A stretch of 64,000 nt of DNA from Solibacillus silvestris (GTDB taxonomy: Bacteria; Bacillota; Bacilli; Bacillales_A; Planococcaceae), in assembly GCA_001586195.1 (NCBI GenBank), contig CP014609.1, forward strand, positions 3,004,501 to 3,068,500, in the 5' to 3' direction. The notes beneath the pieces are model-generated. The model made no database searches. It had not been told where the DNA came from and saw nothing but the letters and a program-made list of their open reading frames with translations. Shown piece by piece: positions 17,823 to 26,432 of the stretch (positions are counted from its first letter, which is position 1; each line of letters begins with the position of its first letter). The translations under genes were made by a program, and so were the position numbers.

Positions 17823-18509
17823 ATGTTTAAAGCTGCATTATTTGATTTAGATGGAACGTTATTGAATCGTGATCAATCGGTTGAGCTTTTTATAAACGAG
17901 CAATATGAAAGATTGTATGAGTTACTTTCTCATGTCCCAAAAGAGCAATATATTTCAAGGTTTATCGAATTAGATAATCACGGATATGTTTGGAAGGATA
18001 AAGTATACCAACAACTGATCGATGAATTTAAAATATCTTCAATAACTTGGGAAGAACTCCTCCAAGATTATATTGAAGAATTCAAACATCATTGTGTAGC
18101 ATTTCCTCATATTCATGAAATGTTGGAGGAGCTAAAAAACAATAAAATCGCTTTGGGCATGATTACAAATGGGTACGGTCAGTTCCAGATGGATAACATG
18201 AAAGCTTTGGACATCGAGAAATATTTTGACGTAATATTAGTATCCGAGTGGGAAGGTATCAAGAAACCTAATCCCCAAATCTTTAGGAATGCATTAAAAA
18301 AATTAAACGTGGAACCTTCAGAAAGTGTATTTATTGGTGACCATCCTGATAATGATGTGAAAGCCGCCCAAAATGTAGGAATGAAGGGAATTTGGAAAAA
18401 AGATAATCAATGGACTTGTGTAGAAGCAGATGCAATAATTGATGATTATTTAGAACTTCCTTTGATATTGAAGAAATTAGATTTTAGCATACATAGTCAT
18501 ACAAAATAA
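17823..18509 (+). CDS. HAD-superfamily phosphohydrolase
   Basis: 228 residues, ATG after AAGGGGG. All four HAD motifs are present: FDLDGTLLN (nucleophile Asp), ITNGYG (Thr/Ser motif II), KPNPQIF (Lys motif III) and GDHPDNDV (motif IV). A helical cap follows motif I, as in subfamily I phosphoglycolate/pyrimidine-nucleotidase-like enzymes. The substrate is not evident; YjjG-like nucleotidase activity is one possibility. A single-gene unit with its own terminator. Confidence 0.85.
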   Translation: MFKAALFDLDGTLLNRDQSVELFINEQYERLYELLSHVPKEQYISRFIELDNHGYVWKDKVYQQLIDEFKISSITWEELLQDYIEEFKHHCVAFPHIHEMLEELKNNKIALGMITNGYGQFQMDNMKALDIEKYFDVILVSEWEGIKKPNPQIFRNALKKLNVEPSESVFIGDHPDNDVKAAQNVGMKGIWKKDNQWTCVEADAIIDDYLELPLILKKLDFSIHSHTK

Positions 18510-18540
18510 CATCCCTTAACAAATGCTTGCAAACATACTA

Positions 18541-18577
18541 AAAAAAGCACAAACGCTGTTATATCAGTGTTTGTGCC
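18541..18577 (+). terminator. Terminator of the HAD gene
   Basis: GCACAAACGCTG and CAGTGTTTGTGC stem with an A-run before it; T-run on the right is weak. The next 200 bases up to 18782 hold no gene that I can support. Confidence 0.65.
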
Positions 18578-18782
18578 CTATCCTATAGAACATCCTTTAT
18601 ACACCTTTTTATACAATCCCCACAAACCCTGATTACACGGTATTTTCACTGAAAGATCTGGTGGAACTCTCCGCTTGTCTTTTGGTCGCTCCTTTTTAGT
18701 TGTAATATAGTGAAGTAGAAATCACTGTTCGCCAGCACACCCCCTGAATGTTAAGCTAAAGGTCAACCCCCTTCAGCCCGAT

Positions 18783-19238
18783 TTAATCCATGTTATAACC
18801 ACACTCCTCGCAAAACTTTTTCGGTTCATCGTAGCATTCATTGCAGTTGGCGCAATTATATATATATGACGCCGTAATATCATCAATCGTTTGCTTTGCT
18901 TTATAGTCGGGCACTAATTCCTCCTCTTCGACACCCGCTAATTTACTAAGTTCATTTAATTCTTCAATATCTTTTTCCAGCTGCGCAATCGCGTTTTCTT
19001 TCGCCTCAATTTGTGCGAGCTGATAATTCACCATGCTGACCGAAAACAGGCTGTTGCGGTTCAAATTGACGATTTCCCCGATTTGCTGTTTCAGTATTTT
19101 GATTTCTTCTTCAATTCCATTGATTTGTTTTCGCAGTTTGGACCGGTCGACCGCAAAAGACGTTTTACTGCTAAGCGTTGTCACCTTCTTGTTGACTTTC
19201 TTCCTCCATTTCTGAAATGTGCCTTTCCCTTCACCCAT
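18783..19238 (-). CDS. Coiled-coil protein with C-terminal zinc ribbon
   Basis: 151 residues from ATG 19238 (GGAGG six bases upstream). Basic N-terminus (FQKWRKKVNKKV), a long heptad coiled coil (RKQINGIEEEIKILKQQIGEI ... QIEAKENAIAQLEKDIEELNEL, each part shortened here), and a C-terminal four-cysteine ribbon CANCNECY...CEEC with two extra Cys. The design fits a zinc-binding scaffold or membrane-proximal adaptor. Family not recognised; no operon partner beyond the small gene at 19473 upstream. Confidence 0.65.
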   Translation of the reverse strand: MGEGKGTFQKWRKKVNKKVTTLSSKTSFAVDRSKLRKQINGIEEEIKILKQQIGEIVNLNRNSLFSVSMVNYQLAQIEAKENAIAQLEKDIEELNELSKLAGVEEEELVPDYKAKQTIDDITASYIYNCANCNECYDEPKKFCEECGYNMD

Positions 19239-19421
19239 AAAAACCCTCCACTTCAATCAGAAATTTTTCTGGATTCAACTGGTGCATCCACTTGTTCTTC
19301 TTCACAATATGTATTTCCATGTCGAAATATGCCTTTGTTATAAAATGAAATTTCAGTCAGTGTGGATTTTTCATCCCCCACGGAGTAGAAGGAACTCAAG
19401 CTAACTACCCGTTCCCCGTAA

Positions 19422-19456
19422 AATAATAAAAGGCGCATCCCGTAAAGAAATGCGCC
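19422..19456 (-). terminator. Terminator after the permease/small-gene unit
   Basis: On the minus strand GGCGCAT...ATGCGCC then TTTTATTATTTT. It ends the transcript that carries the 70-aa gene and the NCS1 permease. Confidence 0.8.
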
Positions 19457-19472
19457 CGCACGATTCAAATTT

Positions 19473-19685
19473 TCAACTGCTTATTTGTTCCAATAATTTA
19501 CTGGAGAAATATTTCCGCGTATCTGCCATTTTAATATGCAGTAAACGCTCTTCAAGGCTTACCGGATGGATAAACGTAACGAAAGCCCCTTCCAGATTTT
19601 CATCGATCGTTTTAATCATATAATTTTCAGCAAGCAGTTCATCAATTTGCTGAATTTCTTTTTCTACAAACTGAAATTCTGACAT
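19473..19685 (-). CDS. Hypothetical 70-aa protein downstream of the NCS1 permease
   Basis: 70 residues with GAGGTG five bases before the ATG. Starts 21 bases after the permease stop, so it is cotranscribed. Sequence is soluble, mixed alpha/beta (FVEKEIQQIDELLAENYMIK, GAFVTFIHPVSLEERLLHI), with no Cys or clear motif. Not recognised; its position suggests a role tied to pyrimidine uptake or degradation, but that is inference from context only. Confidence 0.65.
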   Translation of the reverse strand: MSEFQFVEKEIQQIDELLAENYMIKTIDENLEGAFVTFIHPVSLEERLLHIKMADTRKYFSSKLLEQISS

Positions 19686-19705
19686 GATTGCACCTCGTTT
19701 ACAAT

Positions 19706-21187
19706 TTAATCTGTGGAAGCTGTTTGTTGAACACCAATCGGTTCTGGAACAGCGTCAATTTCCCAGCTGCGTCCTGCTGTAATACCTAAATATTCATCAT
19801 CGCTCGGATTCACGATTTCAGCTTGCGGATACTTTTTGAACCACCAGTATTTCGCCAGCACATAATAGATTGCCGCCCCTACAAAGAAGCCGACAAGCGA
19901 AGAAAATGAAGGCCAAATATTCGCGATCAGACCGCCAAGCACCCAAGCAATAATACCCGCTACATTGACACCTTTCAAATAGCGATATTGCCCTTCCACC
20001 TCATAAAGGTCCTTTACATTTACTCGTCGCTTACGGAGCAAGTAATAGTCAGCGAATAAAATACCGACAATGGAAGAAAGGATTCCGCCGACAACGAGCA
20101 GAACGCTATTTAAAATATCGAACAAACTCCAAGGCTGCACAATCGTCCCGACAATACCGGCAATGACTACACCTATCCAGAACGGTACTTTCGGTCCGCC
20201 GATATTCGAGAAAATCGTCGCGGCCGGAATAACGTTCGCGGACGTATTTGTCGACCACTGTGCCAGTACGATCATCGATAACAGCATCACCAGGACAAAA
20301 CCGCCCGCCGCTTGCTGAAGTGCGTTGATCGGATCACCTGAACCAGTCGCCATATAACATACCGCACCAATGACGATCATCAGTGTATTGAAAATTGGCT
20401 GAACGACAAGGGAACCTAGTAACTGTGTCTTATTTCGTTTGAACCAGTTACGCTCATTTTTCGGTGCTTTGAAGTGACGGGAAAGTGTCGGCATATCCGC
20501 AGCCAATGTAGCCCAGAAGCCCATAATCGCCATTGCGACAACCATGAATGCCGTAAACTGTTCAAAACCGGTTTGCGGTGCTTCCACCCAAGACCATACT
20601 GCTTTCCCTTGCTCTTTCGCTTCAGCAGATAATTGCAAATACATCCAAATAGAAATAAAGATAATAATCGGTGCAGCGAAATCCGCGAAACGTTCAATCG
20701 ATTTAATCCCTAAAGACACATTGAACAACTGCAATGTCGCAAATACAAGGAAGCAAATAAACCAGTTGTCAAAGCCGAACATAATATTCAGAATGCCGTT
20801 GATCGCCAATGCCCCGAAATACGTGTTAATCCCGAACCAGCACGACGCTGTAAACGCACGGGCAAATGACGGGAAGTGCGTACCGATCGTTCCGAATGGG
20901 GCACGCATATAAACAGGAAACGATAATCCGTGTTCAACACCGATATCCCCGATGACGACCATGAAAATCCCGATCAGAATCGAGCCAACCAGTGTCGCCA
21001 GGATGAGCATCGGCATACTTAAATTAACAATTCCTCCTGCACCGATCGCAAATGCGGCGAGTACGATGGCCATCCCTACCCAGATGACGCCAAAGCCCAT
21101 CATACTAATACTGCGATTCTCATATGTGACAGGAAGTAAGTCTGGTGATTTTAAATAGTTACTACTTGTGCTTTTTCTGTCTGACAT
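19706..21187 (-). CDS. NCS1-family nucleobase:cation symporter
   Basis: 493 residues with about 12 membrane segments and the NCS1 family pattern. N-terminal PVTYENRSISMMGFGVIWVGM, HGLSFPVYMRAPFG, and a polar loop FWATLAADMPTLSRHF. C-terminal tail is soluble. Members carry uracil, cytosine, allantoin, hydantoin or thiamine precursors. Placement beside preAT and dihydropyrimidinase makes uracil/thymine or a dihydropyrimidine the likely substrate. A 96-bp inverted repeat lies between this gene and preA. Confidence 0.9.
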   Translation of the reverse strand: MSDRKSTSSNYLKSPDLLPVTYENRSISMMGFGVIWVGMAIVLAAFAIGAGGIVNLSMPMLILATLVGSILIGIFMVVIGDIGVEHGLSFPVYMRAPFGTIGTHFPSFARAFTASCWFGINTYFGALAINGILNIMFGFDNWFICFLVFATLQLFNVSLGIKSIERFADFAAPIIIFISIWMYLQLSAEAKEQGKAVWSWVEAPQTGFEQFTAFMVVAMAIMGFWATLAADMPTLSRHFKAPKNERNWFKRNKTQLLGSLVVQPIFNTLMIVIGAVCYMATGSGDPINALQQAAGGFVLVMLLSMIVLAQWSTNTSANVIPAATIFSNIGGPKVPFWIGVVIAGIVGTIVQPWSLFDILNSVLLVVGGILSSIVGILFADYYLLRKRRVNVKDLYEVEGQYRYLKGVNVAGIIAWVLGGLIANIWPSFSSLVGFFVGAAIYYVLAKYWWFKKYPQAEIVNPSDDEYLGITAGRSWEIDAVPEPIGVQQTASTD

Positions 21188-21210
21188 CGCTACACCTCTC
21201 TTTATTCAAT

Positions 21211-21306
21211 TTTTAGGCCAACAGGAAATGGGTCAGTCAGCCGTTGTCGCACGATGCGACGCTGTTAGGCTGACATCCATTCCTTTAAAAATCAGTGATA
21301 TCCGCC
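21211..21306 (+). repeat. Inverted repeat IR-L flanking preA-preT
   Basis: A ~96-bp segment beginning TTTTAGGCCAACAGGAAATG and ending near ATATCCGCC. Its reverse complement recurs at 24081-24177 with about 85-90% identity by hand. It contains a nested hairpin: GTCAGCC...GGCTGAC around GTCGCA-CGA-TGCGAC. Confidence 0.85.
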
Positions 21307-21312
21307 AAAACC

Positions 21313-22596
21313 CTACCTCGCAATACTTGAACTGCTTGGAGCAAAACCTGCAATTAATGTCTGTCTTTCATTCCATGTCATCGGCGGCTGTGTCGGAATA
21401 AGTTCCTTCATCGTAATCGCACCTTCAGCCGGACAAACAATGGAACATAAGTTACAGCCAACGCAGTCTTCCTCACGCACTTTCAGCATCGGACGGCCAT
21501 CTTCTGTATACAGATCGATACATTGATGGGACGTATCTTCACAGGCAATATGGCACTTATTACAGTTAATGCAAACATCATTATTAATCTCTGCAACAAC
21601 TTTATAATTTAAGTCCAAATCTCCCCAATCCGAATATTTCGGTACTGTTTTCCCAACAAGATCCGTGACCGATGCTAAGCCTTTATCGTCTAAATAGTTG
21701 TTTAAACCATCAATCATATCTTCAACAATGCCAAAGCCATGATGCATTGCCGCTGTACAAACTTGCACACTCGTCGAACCCATTAAGATGAACTCAGCAG
21801 CGTCCTGCCAGTTCGAAATACCGCCAATTCCGGAAATCGGTAAATTGATATACGGACTTCTTGCACATTCACCAACCATGTTCAGAGCAATTGGCTTAAC
21901 GGCCGGTCCGCAATAACCGCCGTGCGCCCCTTTATTGCCAACATGCGGAATCGTGTTCCAAGAGTTCAAATCAACACCAGCCAAACTATTGATCGTGTTG
22001 ATCATACTAATCGCATCAGCACCGCCGCGCACTGCCGCTTCCGCCGTTACAGTAATATCCGTAATATTCGGTGTCAATTTGACGATGACCGGTACTTCAG
22101 CATATTCTTTCGCCCAATAGGTCTGCTTTTCCACCAGTTCAGGCACTTGACCCGAAGCGGCTCCCATGCCACGTTCCGCCATACCATGTGGGCAGCCGAA
22201 GTTTAATTCGAAGCCATCTACCCCAACATCCTGTACTCTTTTTACAATTTCATGCCATTTTTCTGCTTTCGGCTCCACCATTAACGATGCGATGATCGTA
22301 TGATTCGGGAACCGTTTTTTCGTTTCATAAATTTCCTTTAAGTTCACTTCGAGCGGTCGGTCAGTGATGAGCTCAATATTGTTGAAACCCGCCACCTTTT
22401 GCCCATTAAAACTGACAGCAGCAAAACGTGAAGAAACGTTTAAAATAGGATCCCCCAACGTTTTCCACACAGCGCCGCCCCAACCCGCTTCAAATGCGCG
22501 CTGCACTTGATAGCCGGAGTTTGTCGGTGGTGCCGATGCCAACCAAAAAGGATTCGGTGACTTAATACCAGCAAAATCTATTCGTAAATCTGCCAT
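21313..22596 (-). CDS. preA: NAD-dependent dihydropyrimidine dehydrogenase subunit PreA
   Basis: 427 residues. Reduces uracil/thymine to 5,6-dihydro forms with PreT (NAD type). N-terminal dihydroorotate-dehydrogenase-like TIM barrel binding FMN (IKSPNPFWLASAPPTNSG, GFELNFGCPHGM, PVIVKLTPNITDI, SGIGGISNWQDAAEFI). C-terminal 2x[4Fe-4S] ferredoxin domain with CINCNKCHIAC and CVGCNLCSIVCP. Starts 11 bases after preT; the two form the enzyme as in E. coli PreTA. First dedicated step of reductive pyrimidine breakdown. Confidence 0.95.
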   Translation of the reverse strand: MADLRIDFAGIKSPNPFWLASAPPTNSGYQVQRAFEAGWGGAVWKTLGDPILNVSSRFAAVSFNGQKVAGFNNIELITDRPLEVNLKEIYETKKRFPNHTIIASLMVEPKAEKWHEIVKRVQDVGVDGFELNFGCPHGMAERGMGAASGQVPELVEKQTYWAKEYAEVPVIVKLTPNITDITVTAEAAVRGGADAISMINTINSLAGVDLNSWNTIPHVGNKGAHGGYCGPAVKPIALNMVGECARSPYINLPISGIGGISNWQDAAEFILMGSTSVQVCTAAMHHGFGIVEDMIDGLNNYLDDKGLASVTDLVGKTVPKYSDWGDLDLNYKVVAEINNDVCINCNKCHIACEDTSHQCIDLYTEDGRPMLKVREEDCVGCNLCSIVCPAEGAITMKELIPTQPPMTWNERQTLIAGFAPSSSSIAR

Positions 22597-22607
22597 TTCA
22601 ATTCCCC

Positions 22608-23945
22608 CTATGCAATTTCTGAATTTGCGTTTAGTTCATAATGAATCGCGTAAGCCGAATCTTTGCCTTGCTGCGCCGCTGATACAACAGTCGCCTCACC
22701 GTACCCGTTGCCGTAAATCGCATCACCGCAAGCGTAAATTTTCGGATTCGATGTCTTCAGGCTATTATGATCTACATCAATCACACCACGTGTATTTGCC
22801 AACCCTAAATGCTCAATCAGCTCATACTGTTTTGTTTGACCGATCGCCCGAATAACCGCATCCGCCTCAATGACAAATTCAGAACCAGGAATCTCCATTA
22901 ATGTCCCTTTTCCATTTTCGATGTCCGTCAGTTTCATTTTGATGCATTCCATTCCGATCACTTTCCCATTATCGTCGCCAATAATGCGCTTCGGTAATGT
23001 CAGCCACCTGAACTCAACACCGTCCTGCTTCGCAAAATCAAACTCAAAATCGTACGCCGTCATTTCGTTTGATGTACGACGGTAAACGATTTGTACTTGC
23101 TCAGCACCCAATCTTACAGAACATGTCGCTGCATCAATCGCCGTATTACCGGCACCGATAACTAGCACTTTTTTGCCTAACACTCGATCAGTGAATGAAG
23201 ATTTTGATTCCTTCACAAAATCAATCGCATCATACACGCCGTCCAAGTTTTCGCCCTCAACGCCAAGCATCGGTACTTTGCCCATACCAACCGCCACAAT
23301 GATGCGGTCATAATTTGCAAGCAGTTCATCTACCAGTACATCTTCGCCGATTTTCGTACTCGTTTTAATTTCAACGCCGAGGTTTTGTACTTGCTGCACT
23401 TCCCACTCCACAACATCCTGCGGTAAGCGGAATGAAACGATACCGTAATAATTCAGGCCGCCCGCTTTTTCATCTGCTTCGTAAATCGTCACACCGTACC
23501 CAAGCAATGCCAGTTCACGAGCAGCAGATAACCCTGCCGGCCCGCTTCCGATAATCGCGACTTTCTTGCCGTTTGCCGGTTGTGGTGTAAACAGATTGAC
23601 ATTCGACTCGCGCAGCCAATCCGTTGCATAGCGCTGTAGATGACCAATTTGAATCGGCTTTTCCTCACTGTTCAACACACAAGCCCCCTCACAAAGCTCG
23701 ATTGTTGGACAAACACGTGCACAACTTGCGCCTACGGGATTTGACTCCATAATGACACGAGCTGAACCTTTCATATTATTCGAAGCAATCTTCTTAATAA
23801 AGCTCGGAATATTAATGCTCGTTGGACATGCCTTCACACAAGGTGGATCGTAGCAATACAAACAACGATTCGCTTCAACAGTTGCCGCGTATGTTGTTAA
23901 GCCACCAAATATTTCTTCAAAGTTTTTCGCTAAACTATTGCTCAT
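22608..23945 (-). CDS. preT: NAD-dependent dihydropyrimidine dehydrogenase subunit PreT
   Basis: 445 residues, GltD/PreT-type flavoprotein partner of PreA. N-terminal Fe-S region (CLYCYDPPCVKACPTSINI; CARVCPTIELCEGAC), then FAD fold (GSGPAGLSAARELALLGYG) and NAD fold (IGAGNTAIDAATCSVRLGA). ACGDAIYGNGYGEATVVSAA near the C-terminus is the FAD-binding GD motif. Carries electrons from NADH to the PreA flavin through the Fe-S clusters. Together with preA it is bracketed by the inverted repeats at 21211 and 24081. Confidence 0.94.
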   Translation of the reverse strand: MSNSLAKNFEEIFGGLTTYAATVEANRCLYCYDPPCVKACPTSINIPSFIKKIASNNMKGSARVIMESNPVGASCARVCPTIELCEGACVLNSEEKPIQIGHLQRYATDWLRESNVNLFTPQPANGKKVAIIGSGPAGLSAARELALLGYGVTIYEADEKAGGLNYYGIVSFRLPQDVVEWEVQQVQNLGVEIKTSTKIGEDVLVDELLANYDRIIVAVGMGKVPMLGVEGENLDGVYDAIDFVKESKSSFTDRVLGKKVLVIGAGNTAIDAATCSVRLGAEQVQIVYRRTSNEMTAYDFEFDFAKQDGVEFRWLTLPKRIIGDDNGKVIGMECIKMKLTDIENGKGTLMEIPGSEFVIEADAVIRAIGQTKQYELIEHLGLANTRGVIDVDHNSLKTSNPKIYACGDAIYGNGYGEATVVSAAQQGKDSAYAIHYELNANSEIA

Positions 23946-24080
23946 TTCATAACAACCCTCTCCAGTTTGATTTGTTATTACTTTTAGCTATATCTTCGTT
24001 AACCTTTACAGATGATTTGAAAGCTTGTTTTATTAAATTCAGCCGATGCCCCAACCACCTGCTGAATGAAGATAAGCCCC

Positions 24081-24177
24081 GGCGGATGTCACAGATTTTT
24101 TAATGGAATGGATGTCAGCCTTAAAACGTCGCATTGTGCAACAAAGGCTGACTGACCCACGTCCTGTGGGCCTAAAA
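24081..24177 (-). repeat. Inverted repeat IR-R flanking preA-preT
   Basis: Inverted copy of the element at 21211-21306. It lies between the preT start and the dihydropyrimidinase stop. It keeps the GTCAGCC...GGCTGAC stem but the inner GTCGCA/TGCAAC stem has a mismatch. The interval between the two copies contains exactly preA and preT. Confidence 0.85.
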
Positions 24178-24212
24178 TCTGGACGCAATTACGCAAAAGC
24201 GAATTGATTGTG

Positions 24213-25610
24213 TTATGAAGTTACTTTAGTGGAACCTTTGACTTCACGACGGATATACTTGCCGCTTCCAAGCTGTCCGACGAATTTTTTATCTTGAATG
24301 ACATATTCACCGCGCACAAGCACACTTGTCGGCTCGCCCGTCACTTCAAGCCCTTCAAATGCGTTGTAGTCCACATTCATATGATGCGTTTCTGCTGAGA
24401 TTGTACGTTTTACTGTTGGATCGAATAATACGATATCCGCATCCGAACCGACCGCGATCGTTCCTTTTTTAGGGAATAGCCCAAAAATTTTCGCAGACTG
24501 CGTTGAAATCATATCAACAAACTCATTTTCTGTAATACGGCCTTTCGCAACACCTTCCGAATACAGTACAGAGAAACGGTCTTCGATAAACGGCCCGCCA
24601 TTCGGGATTTTCGAGAAGTCATCTTTCCCTAATGTTTTCTTGCCGTTGAAGCTGAATGAACATTGGTCTGAGCCAATCGTTTGCAGCTGTTTCGCTTTCA
24701 GTGCATTCCACAATACTTCCTGATGCTCTACCGGACGTAACGGTGGTGACCATACATATTTCGCGCCTTCAAAATTCGGCTTTTCCAATGCCGTCTGGTC
24801 AAGCACTAAATACGGCGGACAAGTTTCCCCTAACACGTTGTAGCCTTTATTACGTGCCGAAATGATTTCATCGACCGCTTCTTTACACGTTACATGCACG
24901 ACATATAATTGCGCTCCCGCTAAGTTCGCCAGTTCAATCGCACGTTTCGTCGCTTCCCCTTCTACTTCAGGCGGACGAGTAAGCGCATGATAAATCGGCT
25001 CCGTCTGGCCATTCGCTTTCGCTTCTTCTACTAGCTCATCGATAACCGATCCGTTCTCACAATGAACCATCACCGTTGCGCCCAGCTTCTTCCCGACTTT
25101 AAATGCCTGGAATAACGTACGATCCGTCGCCTGGAACTCCTTCGCATAAGCAAGGAACACTTTGATCGAGCTGATCCCGCCTCTCTCCAATGCTTCCGGT
25201 AATTCCTGCAGCCGCTGCTCATTCAAATCACCGATCATTAAGTGGAAGCCATAGTCGATTACGGCCTTATCTTGTGCCTTGCCATGCCACGTATCAATCG
25301 CATCCATCAATGTTGGCGAGCCTGCACTAATACAGAAATCGATAATCGTCGTTGTTCCTCCGTATGCTGCAGCAATCGTTCCTGATTGCCAGTCATCATC
25401 AGTTACCGTATTGTTGAACGGCATATCAAGATGGGTATGAGGGTCAATACCACCCGGGAATAAAAGCTTTCCTGTTGCATCAATAATTTCTGCTTCCGCA
25501 TCTTCTATTTTTGCTGCAATTTGAGTGATGATCCCGTCCTCAATCAGCACATCCCCTTTAAACGTATCCGCAGCAGTAACAATTGTTCCCCCAGTAATAA
25601 TCTTTTTCAT
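24213..25610 (-). CDS. hydA: Dihydropyrimidinase / D-hydantoinase
   Basis: 465 residues of the cyclic amidohydrolase family. Opens 5,6-dihydrouracil/dihydrothymine to N-carbamoyl-beta-amino acids. Binuclear metal site: HTHLDMPF (two His), SSIKVFLAYAKEF (Lys to be carboxylated), MVHCENGSVI and VVHVTCKEAV (His ligands), and GSDQCSF (Asp). The substrate-loop Tyr region (EERFSVLYSEGV-type, here IEDRFSVLYSEGV) fits dihydropyrimidinase. Second step of the pathway; upstream lies a long AT-rich leader and TTCTAATA array 4. Confidence 0.94.
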   Translation of the reverse strand: MKKIITGGTIVTAADTFKGDVLIEDGIITQIAAKIEDAEAEIIDATGKLLFPGGIDPHTHLDMPFNNTVTDDDWQSGTIAAAYGGTTTIIDFCISAGSPTLMDAIDTWHGKAQDKAVIDYGFHLMIGDLNEQRLQELPEALERGGISSIKVFLAYAKEFQATDRTLFQAFKVGKKLGATVMVHCENGSVIDELVEEAKANGQTEPIYHALTRPPEVEGEATKRAIELANLAGAQLYVVHVTCKEAVDEIISARNKGYNVLGETCPPYLVLDQTALEKPNFEGAKYVWSPPLRPVEHQEVLWNALKAKQLQTIGSDQCSFSFNGKKTLGKDDFSKIPNGGPFIEDRFSVLYSEGVAKGRITENEFVDMISTQSAKIFGLFPKKGTIAVGSDADIVLFDPTVKRTISAETHHMNVDYNAFEGLEVTGEPTSVLVRGEYVIQDKKFVGQLGSGKYIRREVKGSTKVTS

Positions 25611-26012
25611 ATGAACCCTCCTAGTTTTCTAGTAATTTCTATTGAAAAAATGAAAAACCAAAGCGCAGATTAATTTCGATTCTAGTACTATTAACTTTTG
25701 AGAATATTTACTAGTTTTTAAGCATATAATTTAATATATAGTATTATATGTAACAATTAGTAACATAATATCTAATTAACGGAAAAAATTAAAATAAATA
25801 TTTTCTGTTAATAAAACCCTTGTAAATTCTTCATATACATAACTTTACTGAATATTTAGAATAAAATTAATATACAAAAGGTAATTTTTTCCGTAAATAT
25901 TTTAGACAAAAGGTTAAAAGTTGTAAGGAAATATACTGTATTTATGTAAGTTTTTCTAACATAATGTATTGTTTTTGTCGGGTATCTAGTAGGAGGAAGC
26001 TTCGGTGAAGAG
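25611..26012. other. AT-rich leader region upstream of dihydropyrimidinase
   Basis: 400 bp with no gene, very AT-rich (long runs such as TATATAGTATTATATG near 25736). It probably holds the promoter of hydA-preT-preA and the permease, but no single -35/-10 pair stands out. No convincing riboswitch or operator match. Confidence 0.4.
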
Positions 26013-26014
26013 TT

Positions 26015-26323
26015 TTCTAATATGTTATGGAGTTGTTCTAATATATTTTTATTTGTTCTAATAAAGTTTGGATTTTCTAATATATCCTTCTCTTGTTCTA
26101 ATATGTGACCGCCATGTTCTAATTTCTCCCCGCAATCTTCAAATATCCATTCTGTTTCTTCTAATATCCGTTGGCAATGTTCTAATAAAACTATAACCCG
26201 TTTACTCACCCGTCCAAATCAGTACTTGCAGAAACCATTACCGCCCAATCTTCTAATAAACACCCCAACTTTTCTAATAACCGACCCACTTCTTCTAACA
26301 ACCGCTCTCATTGTTCTAATAAA
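26015..26323 (+). repeat. TTCTAATA array 4 (nine-box block A plus one B block)
   Basis: Boxes begin at 26015, 26036, 26056, 26075, 26096, 26117, 26138 (TTCAAATA), 26159 and 26180: spacings 21, 20, 19, then 21 five times. A 71-bp step leads to 26251, 26272, 26293 (TTCTAACA) and 26314. The text following block A (ATAAAACTATAACCCG ... CAAATCAGTA) is repeated after block B, showing the block-plus-spacer unit is itself duplicated. Lies between dihydropyrimidinase and the terminator of the semialdehyde dehydrogenase. Confidence 0.85.
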
Positions 26324-26381
26324 ACTATAAACCCGCCTTCACCAAGCCCAAATCAGTATCCACCCACCCCATCATCCCAAC

Positions 26382-26420
26382 AAAAAACAGCCTAACCCCA
26401 TATCCGGAATTAGGCTGTTA
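26382..26420 (-). terminator. Terminator of the semialdehyde dehydrogenase gene
   Basis: On the minus strand AACAGCCTAAT...GTTAGGCTGTT then TTTTT. It precedes TTCTAATA array 4. Confidence 0.88.
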
Positions 26421-26432
26421 TTTGCATATATT

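Noticed and set aside
19253-19468. 71-aa ORF between the coiled-coil gene and the 70-aa gene
   Set aside because: Overlaps the terminator hairpin and lacks a ribosome site.
25856-26209. 117-aa minus-strand ORF across array 4
   Set aside because: Composed of repeats of the array in the frame with TTA-GAA; same reason as array 1.
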